Below are positions 10,408-22,384 of a stretch of DNA of 36,021 nt, piece after piece (position 1 is the stretch's first letter; each line of letters begins with the position of its first letter). Made by a program: the position numbers and the translations under genes. The notes under the pieces were generated by a model that had not been told where the DNA came from, did not search any database, and saw only the letters and a program-made list of their open reading frames with translations. Source of the DNA: Pyrenopolyporus hunteri (lineage: Eukaryota; Ascomycota; Sordariomycetes; Xylariales; Hypoxylaceae); NCBI GenBank assembly GCA_902806595.1, contig CADCXC010000017.1, positions 1 to 36,021 of the forward strand, read 5' to 3'.

Positions 10408-13400
10408 ATGAACTTCTCTATCGAGGCTCCAGGTGCGGCAACGCCCTTGGACTTTCACGAGCTTCGTCGCACCCTCCTAGCGGCATCGTCTCACGATAAC
10501 AGTATTCGTCAGGCTGCTGGCCAACAACTCGTAGCTTGGGAGAAAGACCCAGACTATTACCCGACTCTACAGGTGCGCCATATACCCCCGACCCCAGAAT
10601 GTTAGGATTCGTGCAAGGCCATATGGCGCTAACTATGTCTCTCCTAACAGTCAGTATACCTTGAAAGGAGTCTGTCCTTGGACGTTAGATTTCAAGCTAT
10701 CATTCAGCTCAAGAATGGCATCGACCGATTCTGGCGACTGTATAATGTCCAAAACGCCATCCCGAAGGCCGCGAAGGAAGCAATACGAGGGAGGCTCTTC
10801 CAAGGAACCATCGGCGAGTTCGACAAGCAACTCGCACTGCATAATGCCTTAGCCATTGCGAAGGTAGTCCGCATCGACTTCCCCACGGCCTGGACCACAC
10901 CCCTGAGCGACCTTACCAAGATCCTTAGAGCTACTAAGGACGCCGACCAGATTGAACTCTCGGGAGCTTTGACGATACTCCTTCGGATAGTGAAGGAGCT
11001 TGGTACAGCGCGTCTACGCAAGTCGCAAACGGCACTCCAGTCCGTCACACCAGAGCTAGTATACATTCTTTGCGAAGTTTATGATGCCAAGACCAGCCAG
11101 TGGATAGCTTTCTTAAGCCGTGATCGTAATTACGACGACGACGACGGAGACACGGCTTTGTTGGCAATGGAGAATAGCCTCAATGCCATCAAAAGCCTCC
11201 GCCGACTCCTGCTTGTTGGTTACGAGTATCCGCATAAGGACAAAACCGTCCAGCAAGTCTGGGCTTTTTCTCAGACTCAATTTGCGCAGCTTCTCAATTT
11301 TATCAATAGCGGCTCAGAAAAGGTAGCAAGATACACCGACCTGCTAGGAAAGCATCTTATGCAGTTCACGAAACTCCATCTCGAGATGGCCGAACATCAC
11401 CCTGCAAGCTTTGCCTTACTTCCAAACTCTCTCGATCTTGTCCGTGCGTACTGGGACCTTACTGCCAAGTTTGCGGAGGTGTATCACAAATCAGACGGGA
11501 TACGGCAAGATACCTCAACATCGGGTGGATCTAGAGCTAAGGCCGAGGGACCCCTTCTTGAGAAGCTTGCCTTGAAAGGGCTGCTTCTGCTAAGAGCATG
11601 TGTGAGGATAGTCCACTATCCCCAACAGTCAATCCGCTATCGTTCAAAAGAGATCCTGGAAGAACAACGGCAAGCGGTCAAATTCCTTGGCACCGAGTTG
11701 CTCAGGGATGAGGTTGTCACTCAAATTGCTAATCTCCTCATCACCCACCTTTTCATTTTCCGCAAAGCGGACCTAGACGCATGGGATGACGATCCCCAGG
11801 AATGGGAAGAGCAAGAAGAAAGCCAAGGCAACGCCTACGAATGGCAGGTAAGGCCGTGCGCGGAGAAGTTATTTCTGGATCTCCTCACGCACTATAAACA
11901 CTTGCTCTTACGACCCCTCATATCGTACTTCGGCACCATTAAGGAGCAGCAAGCCGATATCGTCACCAAGGAGGCCGTGTATACAGCTATGGGACTAGCT
12001 GCCCCTCTCGTTTGCGAGGACTTTGATTTTGATGGCATGCTGAAGACAACCATAGCGGACGATGCTCAACTAACTGGACCGATGTGTCGGGTCCTCAGAC
12101 GTAGGATTGCTATTCTTCTGAGCCAGTGGATACTCGTCAAAGCATCAGATGACAGCCGTCGGTTAATTTATGAGATATTCCGACATTTCCTTAACCCTAA
12201 GGACGAATGCAACGACATTGTCGTTCGAATCACGGCTGCACGGCAACTCAAGGATGTCTTCCACGAATTTGGCTTCAGTACAAAACTATTCATGGAGTAT
12301 GCCTCTGATGTGCTCAAACGGCTCCTTGATCTGTTCCATGAGGCAGAGGTCGACGAGACTAAGCTGGCAATACTTGAGTCAATACGAGGTCTCATACTAC
12401 GCATGGAAATGAGCATAACCGAGTTCGGCGACATGATAATGAATGCGGTACCCGGCATCTGGGAGTCTGCGGGTAGCCTTGGTTTCATGATGAAGCAGGC
12501 TGTCCTAACAATCATACAGACGTTGGTGACGTCCATGAAGACAGAGTCGCAACGATACGAATCCATGATTCTACCTCTAATTTCCGAGGGGACGCAGGAA
12601 GGTACCGAGCTCTACGTCTACCTTATTGAAGAAGCTCTAGAGCTGTGGTCGAATCTCCTTCAACAAAGTCAACCTCCCCTGTCGCCGGGACTTATCAGTC
12701 TTGTAGACACAGCCATTAGTCACCTCACGAAGCAAAATGAGCATGCTTTCACTTATATAAGCATTCTCGGCTACTATATTACCCTTGCACCAGAGGCAAT
12801 TCTGGAAGATCGACGCAGGAGACCAACTATCGCCGCGCTCTCGACCGCGCTTGGAACCAGGAATCGCGAGCAGTCGGGCGTCACCGTGAAATATACTGAA
12901 TTGCTGATACGATTATCCGGCGAAATCGGTGGCACGCCTGGACTGCAAGTGGTAATCCAAGACATGATGAGCACGGGCTTCCTTACTACCATCTTCGAAG
13001 ACATACACGATTCTTTTGAAGCTCACCAGACATCCGGACCTAAGGGAAAGAAGAGCCGTGTGGGCCCTCTCACGCTCGGGGATTATTTTGTGATCCTCTC
13101 TCGAGTAGCCGTCATGGACCCAGCCACGTTCGTAGAGGTACTTGCCTCGCTCGGCCCCCTTGATCATGTCTGGAATTGGCTAAGTGCAGAGTGGTTTGGC
13201 TCGTTCGACAGTATATCAGACTGGGGACGGCACAAACTCAATCTTCTTGGCCTTACGCGGCTTCTGGAGCTCCCCCAACCCATGCAAGACCTTGTCCTGG
13301 TGAAACTACAAGACTTCTTCTCAATGTGGACGAGTGTCTTGCGCCAGATTTTGAACATGGAACCCGAGGAGCTCGGCCAGGATTACCTAGTTCTGAATTG

Positions 13401-13644
13401 TGAGCTAGGACCGAATGAATGGGACACACCAAAGGACGTGAGGGACCGGGCCTTGTATGCTACGGACCCGGTAAAAACAGTGAACTCTCTTCACTTCGTG
13501 AAAGAGAGACTGAGCGACCTAGTTCAGAGAGCTGGCGGCGAACAGGCCTTCCAGGACAACTGGGCAGTCAACGTTGATAAGGATGTTCTGTCTGGCTTTC
13601 AAGCTTTAATGTCGCTATTTAACAATGGGCCTAGCGTCGAGTGA
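10408..13644 (+). CDS. KAP120: Importin-beta family nuclear transport receptor (importin-11 / Kap120 type)
   Basis: Two exons, 10408-10572 and 10651-13644, encode 1052 residues, close to the length of yeast Kap120. Karyopherins of this group carry cargo into the nucleus under RanGTP control. The importin-beta N-terminal domain spans about residues 36-105 and is split by the intron (phase 0 after Gln55). The rest is helical and HEAT-like. The acidic stretch at about 427-450 followed by Trp-Gln-Val-Arg-Pro-Cys-Ala-Glu is a hallmark I associate with importin-11/Kap120. A second acidic run (Asp x4, Gly, Asp) lies near residue 213. The start is chosen because exon 1 alone gives a proper N-terminal helix and a GCCAAG-ATG context. 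The gene is intact, is on the same strand as the broken regulator, and converges on the DUF423 gene. The superfamily is certain; the importin-11/Kap120 subgroup is likely. Confidence 0.88.
10573..10650 (+). other. Intron of the karyopherin gene
   Basis: 78 bp, GTGCGC donor, GCTAAC branch site at about 10628-10633 and a CCTAACAG acceptor. Splicing joins Pro-Thr-Leu-Gln to Ser-Val-Tyr-Leu-Glu-Arg, restoring the importin-beta N-terminal helix pair. Without it, exon 1 stops within a dozen codons. Confidence 0.85.
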
Positions 13645-14325
13645 GTAGCAAAGCCCCAAGGGAGCTGTGAAACAAAGTGGAAGCGTAGCCGAGGCGAAGG
13701 AACGTATAATACGGACGAGGGACGTACGGCGTACGGTACCAACGCGTTGGTACATACAATACCATCATAGGCTCATCGGTGAGCTTCTGCCGGAATAAGG
13801 GGAGGTGACGACGGACTTTGGCTTGATTACTTATATCATTGTAACGAGAAGATACCAATATCGAGGTGTTCTGGCTTCACTGGGGGGTTGTCTGCTATGC
13901 TTATTACTCTACTTAGTTAATCATTGAGGATAGCCTAGCATAATGAATAAAAACGTTCCACGGGTATTCGATGCGTTAACACACCCTGCTAGGTTAACGG
14001 GTAAGTTATATGACATCCCTGCAGAGCCGCACACCGATAATATCAAGGCTTTCTCGGGAATTGGTAAGTGGAGTGAGTAGCGACGATAAGCTACGCCCTA
14101 CCTAGGTACCTTACATGCCTAGATATAATTACAAAGTGGCGATGCTATCTATTATATGGAGGCGGCAGTTCTATCTACAACGGAAATACCCCCTTGCGCG
14201 GGCGATCCACATCTCCCATTCAGACGGAATCGGGTATACAGCGCCTCGACAAGGGAGGTGACCTCCGAGCTTCTGGCGAGTTCCCTCATACGGTTCGTAT
14301 TGGGCGGGGCACTGGCCCCCCTTCT
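13645..14325. other. Convergent intergenic region
   Basis: About 680 bp between two genes that end tail to tail, so it should contain both polyadenylation regions. An 18-bp perfect palindrome, GTACCAACGCGTTGGTAC, lies at 13736-13753, and a TACCTAGGTACCT palindrome is near 14099-14111. No gene or RNA is seen. Confidence 0.5.
13736..13753. repeat. 18-bp perfect palindrome
   Basis: GTACCAACGCGTTGGTAC equals its own reverse complement. It lies about 90 bp after the karyopherin stop codon. It could form a hairpin in the 3' untranslated region or be a protein-binding site; nothing in the sequence decides. Confidence 0.55.
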
Positions 14326-15172
14326 TCACTTCAGAGCGAGCGCAGCCCAGCCGCCGATCACTGCTCGCGTGTAAGTAGACGGGGCGTTAGCGAGCGTACA
14401 AGGGTAGGGTGGACGGATCTAGTATCAACAGAGTAAAAACAGGCGGCCCCTGCAAGGCGATTGCCGTTATATATGCACATACATAGGTAGGTATGCACAA
14501 TATGTAGGCGTATGCAATGGTAAAGGCTATAAGAAAAGAGATTGAGTGGAGATGGGGCATGGGAAGAGGGGCGGGCTGGGATGGCAATGACAACGACAAT
14601 GGTAACGGGAATGGGGACGGGTATGGAACGGGTATGGAACGGGAGGGGGGAAGCACGTACAACATAGCCCACCGAGCGGCGTCACGGGCCCCAGGAACCG
14701 GAAGCGCGCCGGGTCCAGCACCAGCGCGTACAAGCTCCCGCTGAAGAATGTCATGCCTGCCGTGAACAGCGCGCCTGAGACGGGGTTCTGGTTCTGCGCG
14801 GCGACGAGCCCGGCGACGGAGTGGACGAGCTGTTTCGAGGGGCGGGGTCCCGGATTGTTGAGTTGGTTCATCGTCTCCTTAGGCGGTTTGGCAGACCCGA
14901 TATCTACGGTAGGGCGCGATAGGGAATAGATAGGAGAAAGGGAGGAAGAGAAGACCGACCTGGTAGTGCGCGGCGGTCGCGAAGTTGGCGATCCGCGCCG
15001 GGTCCGTGACGATTTTCTTGAGCCCGTGGGCACCGAAGGCGCCGAGCCCGACGGCGGACGCGCCGTACAGGCAGGCGAGGGTCCAGAACATGTTGTTTCG
15101 CGAGCGGCGGGGAGTGCTGGTAGTGCTGGTTGTCGAGGGGTTCAGCAGAGGCGTGTTCTCGTTGCTGGACAT
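14326..15172 (-). CDS. DUF423 / TMEM256-type small membrane protein
   Basis: Three exons reconstructed on the minus strand: 15172-14960, 14829-14661 and 14360-14326, giving 138 residues. The family is found from bacteria (YgdD) to animals (TMEM256); its function is not established. Conserved signatures are visible: GLGAFGAHGLKK (about 42-53), AAHYQ (67-71), LVHSVAG right after the first junction, FSGSLY, and TPLGGL followed across the second junction by Cys-Leu-Ile-Gly-Gly-Trp-Ala-Ala-Leu. About four hydrophobic segments are present. The Ser/Thr-rich N-terminus with a PLL element is typical of fungal membrane proteins. Intron 1 (14830-14959) uses an unusual GTCGGT donor; intron 2 (14361-14660, 300 bp) uses GTACGT and a CTAAC branch, and contains a GGTATGGAAC direct repeat. 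An in-frame ATG at 15241 could add 23 residues; I chose the later one because the added part lacks family similarity. The start lies only about 240 bp from the AT-rich block. Confidence 0.82.
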
Positions 15173-15409
15173 GGCGTGGGCGGTGGATGGATGGTGTGTC
15201 GTCGATATGTAGATAAAGACGTTAGGTAGGGTTACACGCATGTATTTACAGGCGATAAGAGCCCTAGAAGATACCCTGTAGATAGGTACTTACGTAACGC
15301 AAGCCACTGAACCGGAGCTCCGGAGTGATCCCTACGATCCCTACGATCCTTACAGACAGGTACTTATCGTTAAGTTAAACAAAGTCTTAGAAACCGTTAA
15401 ACCGCCATT
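15173..15409. promoter_or_regulatory. Probable promoter region of the DUF423 gene, adjoining the AT-rich block
   Basis: About 240 bp of normal composition lie between the start codon (minus strand) and the AT-rich block. A short CCTACGATC duplication lies near 15330-15350. No core promoter element can be named. The interest lies in how little ordinary DNA separates the gene from probable heterochromatin. Confidence 0.4.
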
Positions 15410-17156
15410 CATTTTTATTTTACCGTATTATTTAACATATAATGCGACACACTATACTTTTAATTATTAAAACTACATATATAATTTAACGTATATTTTT
15501 ATTTAATTATATAATATTAAAGGATATTAATTAAATTAAATATTTATTTAAATATTTAAATAAAATAATAAAAATTATTAATTAATTATTATTAGAAATA
15601 ATTTTATATATTTTTTAAATTTACGACGTAATTAAATTTAAATTTTACGATTTAACGTACGCGATATATTATCGAAAAAAAAAAATAAAAAAAAATAAAA
15701 ATATTTTATTATTTAATACGATTATAAAAAAATTTAATTCGTTTTTTTTATTAAATAATTTATCGTTTTTAATTAATAATTTATTATATTTAATTAACGG
15801 TATATTATTTTTAATTATTAATTTAATATTTTTAATCGATAAGTCGATTTTATCGATATATAACGTCGAAATTAATAAATTTAAATATTTAAATATAAAT
15901 ATTTTTAAAAAAATTATATTATTAAATTTTTCGTATAATTAAATTATTTTAAAAATCGAAATTTTTTATTTAAATTATAAATATAATTACGGTTTATTAT
16001 TATATTTTAACGATTTAAATAACGAAAACATTTTATATTATTTAATATATTATATTTATTATATCGTAATTAAAAATTATTAACGTAATAACGAAAAATT
16101 AAAAAAAAATATTTTTTCGAATAATTTATATTTATTTAAAAATCGAAAAAAAAATAACCGTATTAATTTAATTAAAAATAATTTAATTTTATAAAATAAA
16201 AAATATTCTTTTAAGTGTTTAAATCGTTTAAATTATTAAAAAAACTTTTATTGTTAAAAAAATTTTAAAAAATAGTTTAAAAATTTTTTTTATTATTTTT
16301 ATTTATATAATTAAAAATATAAATTTAAGGAAATATCGAACGTATATATATATTTTTTATTATTATATTTTTTTTTATTAATAATTATTTTAATAAATTT
16401 TAATAAATATAATTATTTAATTATTATATTTTTCGAAAATTAAATGTATTTAAAAAAAAATAAATTATTAAAAATATTTAAATTTTTTAAAACATTTAAA
16501 TTTTCCCGTAAATAATAAAAATTTATAAATTATTATTTAATCGAAAATATTTATTTTATCGATAAATATTACGTATTTTTTTACGAAAAAAAAATTAAAT
16601 ATTAATTTACGTAAAACGATATACGTTTATATATATTAAATTAAATAAATTACGATTTTAATCGAAATAAATAATATAATAAAATTTTTTTTCGTTATAA
16701 TTTATATTATATTTACGATTTAAAAATATTTTTTATATTTTTAAAACGTATAATATTTATAAGTTATAATAATTTTTAATTATTTAATAATAATTATATT
16801 AATTAAAAGTATTTTATTAATTATTATAATCGATAATTAAATTTTTTTATAATATTTTTTTCGCGTATTATTTAATTTAATTTATTTAAAGTTTTTTTTA
16901 ATATTTATTATATATTAATTTTATATAAAAATATGTTAAAATTTTTTAAAATATATAATATTATTTCGAAAAAATATAAATATATTTATAAAATTAAAAA
17001 AATATTAATGTTTTTTATTAATAATAAATATTAAATACGATCGAATAAAAATATTAAATCGTTTAAATTTAAATCGTAATTTAAGTTATCGTTTAATAAA
17101 AAACGTAAATTAAATAATTTAAAAAATAATATTAATAAACGATAAAATAACGATAA

Positions 17157-17276
17157 AAAAAATAACGAAAAAAACGACGAAAAAAACGACGAAAAAAACG
17201 ACGAAAAAGGCGACGAAAAAGGCGACGAAAAAAGCGACGAAAAAGGTAATAAAAAAAACGACGAAAAAAGCGACAA
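17157..17276. repeat. Tandem 12-bp repeat (AACGACGAAAAA type)
   Basis: About nine to ten units of a 12-base motif ending CGACGAAAAA, some with GGCGAC or AGCGAC variants, followed to about 17335 by an AATAATAAAA simple tract. The unit is a multiple of three, so it may be the mutated remains of a repetitive coding segment in a transposon. Confidence 0.75.
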
Positions 17277-17406
17277 AAAAAATAATAAAAATAATAATAA
17301 AAATAATAATAAAAATAATAACGATAATAATAATATAAAAAATAATAAAAACGGTAATAAAAACGATAATTAATTTAATAACGAAGTTAATAACGTAAAT
17401 ATTTTC

Positions 17407-17632
17407 GATATTAACGATATTTTAAAAAAACATCGAATTTTTATAAATTTAATTTATTATAAATTAAAATTCGAAAAATATAAAAATCGATTCGATTTTA
17501 ATAATAACGAATATATCGATAATAATTTCGATATTAATTATTTTTTAAAAAAAAATCGAATTTTTATAAATTTAATTTATTATAAATTAAAATTTAAAAA
17601 ATGTAAAAATTTAATTAATTTTAATAATAATC
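17407..17632. repeat. Direct repeat pair of about 104 bp, period 123 bp
   Basis: Copies at 17407-17510 and 17530-17632 share long near-identical stretches such as TCGAATTTTTATAAATTTAA. The period of 123 is divisible by three (41 codons), which suggests a duplicated protein module in an ancient coding sequence now erased by RIP. The protein cannot be recovered. Confidence 0.7.
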
Positions 17633-19459
17633 GTAAAAAAAATGTATTTAAAATAATAATTTTATTTTTATTAACGAAATTAAATTTATAAAAAAATCAT
17701 CGCTTTGTAATTTTATTAATTTAATATAATTATTTAAATCGAATTTATTTACATTTATTTTTATTATTAAAAATAATTATATAAACGCGATCGACGTTTA
17801 TAAAAATAATAAGTATTTTATTAAATATATGTTTAAATTTAAATTTTAAATTTCGAAAAATAATTCGAATATTTAATTTTATTATATTAATTAATCGTAT
17901 ATTATAAAATATAATTAATAAAAAAATTTTATAATAATTATATATTAAAAATTAAACGAATAATTTATAATAATAAAAAAAATATTATTATTTATAAATT
18001 ATTTAATAATTTTTTTTTTTCGATTTATTATTAATAATTTTTAAAATTTATTAATAAAAAATATAAAAGTTATAAAAAAATATTTATGTTTAAATTAATA
18101 TACGTATTTAATTATATTTTTATATATTTAAAATTATAAGTAAATTAAATAATTATTTAATTTAATTAATAATTATTAAAGTTTATTTGTTTTATTATTT
18201 TCGTTTAATATAAAATTAAAAATTTCGAAGAAAAAAAAAGCGGGAATATTATCGTTATTTTAAATATTATAATCGAAATATTACAATTTACGCCGCGTTA
18301 TTAAATTTAAATTTAAAATAATAATAAATATTTTCCTTTTAATAAAATTAAAATAAAATTACATTATTTAATATAAATTTAATTAATAACGTTTTTTTTA
18401 AAAAGAAAAAATACTTTTATTATTAAAATTAATTATAAATAACGTCGTATTTGTTATTAAATTTTTTTTCGTTAAAATTAATTAACATTAAATTAAAAAA
18501 AAATATAATATTATATTCGAAATTTTTATAATTAATAAAAGTTAACTTATAAAAAATAATATTAATTTACGAAATTACGTAGTTATAATATAATCGAATT
18601 AAAAGTTAAATAATTAATTTTTTTAAATAAAAAAATTATTTATAATATAAATAATTTTTTACATTATTTATTAATTAAATCGTTTTTTTATAAAAAAAAT
18701 ATTAAAATATAATAATTAATATATTATATTTTAAAATAATATAAATATATAATTATAAAATTAAATATTATATAATAATATTTATTAAATATATTTTTAT
18801 TAAAAATTAATAAATATTATTATAAAAAAATAAATTAAAAAAAAAATAAATAAACGACGTATTTAAATGATTAATTAATTAATTAAAATTTATTTAATAT
18901 AACTTACGTTTTTTCGTTAAATGTATAATATAATTTATAAGGTTAAAATTTACGATATAATCGTTTTAAAATTTAAATAAATTCGTTTAATTTTTTTAAA
19001 AAAAAAGTTAAATTTAAAATAAATTTTTAATAGTTTCGAAATATATTTTAAAAATAATTATTATTATAATTATATATATTATAAATTTAAAAATATAAAA
19101 TTTAATTTATTATATTTTAATATTTTTTTTATAAAAGTTAATTAAATTAATAAATAATAAATATTACGATTTAATATAATTAATTTAATTTTATTAAATA
19201 ATCGATTATTAAGTAGATAAAAAGTCGTAATACGACGTGAAATATTAAAAATTAAAAATAAAATTTCGTTAATATTATAAAAAAAAAAAAGAAAAAATTA
19301 AATTACGATTTAAAAAACCGCGATTTTATATTTAAACTTTAACGATATATTCGATTAAAAATTTAATGTCGATTATTTAATAAAGTTAAATTTATTATAT
19401 TAAACTATAATAAATTATTAATTAATAATCGAAAAGTTATTATACGATTATAAATTAAT

Positions 19460-19728
19460 GTTAAATAAATAAGAAAATCGTTAATTAATAATCGAAAAGT
19501 TATTATATAATTATATAATAAAAAATACGAAAAGAAAAAAAAATTAATTAAATTATATATATATAAAAATTATAAATAAATTAACTTCGTATTAATCGAT
19601 ATTTATATTTTTTTTAAAAATTTATATTTTAAATTTTTATTACGTAAAATAATAAAACATTTAATAAAAGTATATTTATTATTATTATCGTTATAATAGA
19701 TATTTTAATATTAAATTACATTATTATA
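19460..19728 (-). repeat. Solo LTR-like repeat, inverted copy
   Basis: Reverse complement of the 267-bp terminal repeat described at 20231-20497 and 23346-23612. Shared blocks include AAAACATTTAATAAAAGTAT and the TTATATAATTATATAATA tract. No partner in this orientation lies next to it, so it looks like a solo LTR. A fragment of its outer end is duplicated just upstream at about 19412-19455. Confidence 0.7.
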
Positions 19729-20230
19729 TCGATATTAAAATTTCGACCGAATGCGCCGTTAAAATTTATATATAAAATCGCGGTTTAATTTTTTTCTTTA
19801 TATATATATAACATTAATAAAATTTAATTTTTAATTTTTAATATTATATATTATATTAAATTTTATCGAATTTATTAATTTCGTTATATTTTAATTTTAT
19901 AAAATAATAAAATACGAAGTAATTTATTACGTTATATATATATTAAACTATAAATTTTCGAGTTATTTTTTAATTTTTTTTTAATTTTTTATAAAATTAA
20001 TATAATTAATTTTTAATGTTTAAATTTCGTTTCGTAATATTACGAAATTAATAAAATTAAAATAAAATATTTCACGGGGGTTTATTACGTCGTTACGTAA
20101 TTTAAATAATTTTATATAAAATATATTCGTATATTAAAATAAATATTAAAAATAATAATATAAACGATAATATAAATAACGATATAAACGACGATTTAAA
20201 AATTAATATAAATATAAAATATTAAAGTTA

Positions 20231-20497
20231 TTATAATAATATAATTTTATATTAAAATATTTATTATAATAATAATAATAATAAATATACTTTTATTAAA
20301 TACTTCGTTATTTTACGTAACGAAAATTTAAAACATATATTTTTAAAATAAATATAAATATTAATTAATATAAAATTAATTTATTTATAATTTTTAAATA
20401 TATATAATTTAATTAATTTACTTTATTTCGTATTTTTTATTATATAATTATATAATAATTTTTTAATTATTTATTAACGATTTTTTATTCGTTTAAT
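20231..20497 (+). repeat. Terminal direct repeat of the left element, first copy
   Basis: Aligns with 23346-23612 over the full 267 bp. Shared landmarks in order: ATTAAAATATTTATTATAA, AATATACTTTTATTAAAT, TAAATATTAATTAATATAAA, and TTATTCGTTTAAT at the end. Differences are mostly C/T and G/A, as RIP produces. Confidence 0.72.
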
Positions 20498-22384
20498 AAT
20501 TATAATTATCGTCGTTATTATTATTATTATTATATTATTATTATTATCGTATTTATTTTTATTATATATATTATTATTTATTTACGTATTTATATTTATT
20601 ATTTATATTATTTATATCGTATTAATAATTTAATATTATTTTATATATTTAAAAAAAATAATTTATTTTAAATTAATATTATAAATTTTTAAATTAACGT
20701 CATTATTTTTATTATTTATATTATTATTATTATTTATAATATTATTAATTAATTTAAATAATCGAAGTATTTTATTTTTAATTACGAAACGATTTTTTTC
20801 GAATTCGTTATTATTATTATTATCGTTAAATAAAAAGTTATAATTTTTATTATTTTAACGAATTATAATTTTTTTATTAATAAAATAATATTAATAAAAT
20901 TTATTTTTAACGTCGTTAAAATCGTTATTATTATCGTAATTACGGTTGTTAATTTAAAAATAAAAACGTTTTTTAAAAATAAAAAGTTTATTTTTAAAAA
21001 ATCGAGGAATATTTATAATAAAAAATATAATTATAATTTTCATAGTTAAATTATCGTTATTATTAATATTTTAAAAATAAAAATATAAATTATTTCGTTT
21101 TTGAAGATTTAAAAAATCGCGTAATTTTATTATTAAAAATAATTTATATAAATCGAATAAATAAATATTTAAAATTAACACCGTAAATTTAATAAATTTT
21201 TTTATTATAAAATAGAATTTTTTATTTATATAATAATCGTAACGTATAAAATACATAAAGTATTAATACGTAACCGTTATTTTTTAACTTAAAAATTAAT
21301 ATAAATTTTTTCGCGTCGAATATATTATAAACATTAATATAAAAAAAAATAATATTATTAATATTTTATATAAAAAACATCGTTATTTAATCGTAAATAT
21401 TTATTTTATTATAATCGAATTAAGATTTTTATTTTTTAAAAACGAAATAAATTTATTTATAACCGTAAAAAATTTACGTAATTTAGTAATATTCGTTGCG
21501 ATTTACCGTATTTTCCCGTTTTTTTATCTTTAAATATTAAATTTTATAATCGAAAATAAATAAAATATCGAAGTTTTATTAAAGTAAAAATAAATTATTA
21601 TAAAGGAATATTTAATAATTGACATTTAAAATAATTAAATAAAAATTTATATTTAATAATTAATATATAATAATAATAATAAAAATAATATTAATAAATT
21701 ATAATATATTTATAAAATCGTCGAAAAGTTAAAAAATATAAAATTAATATTTTTTATTAAATAAAATATTATTATTAAATCGAATAAATCGTAAATCGTT
21801 TATTTTATTAAATATATTAAAATAAAAATAATTTACGTCGTTTTCGATAATTTAAATATTATCGATTATTATATAATAAATATAATATATTAAATCGTAA
21901 TCGACGTTATTAATATTTAACGTAAAAAACTTTTAAAAAAATTAATATACGTTAAAATATTCGAGATAATAAATAAAAACGTATAATAAAAAAAGTTTAA
22001 TTAATTCGATATTAATAATATAAAGCTACATAAATGATTTAACCGTAAAAAGTAATAAAATTTAAAATTTTATTTTTAAATAATAAAATAATAAATAAAA
22101 AAAAATAAATAAAATATTTATTTATTTAATTAAAATAATAAACGTCGATCGAATAATAAAATTAAACTTTAAATATAAATTATATAATTATACATTTAAA
22201 TAATTAAACGAATTTTCATTTTATTAAATAACCGTTAATAAATTAAAAAACGATTTCGTTATTTATTTATTTATATAAAATCGTAGCTTTTCGAACTTTA
22301 ATTTTTTATAAATTTTACGATTATTTTTATAATTATATAATTTTTAATATAATTTTTATAACATTTTTTAATTTTTATAAAAAT

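Noticed and set aside
10704..13358. Several 60-130 codon open frames antisense to, or out of frame with, the karyopherin gene
   Set aside because: They are shadows of a clearly coding frame and show no domain of their own.
17031..17276. 81-codon minus-strand frame rich in Phe, Leu and Ser
   Set aside because: It is the translation of the AACGACGAAAAA tandem array in RIP-mutated DNA; low complexity only.
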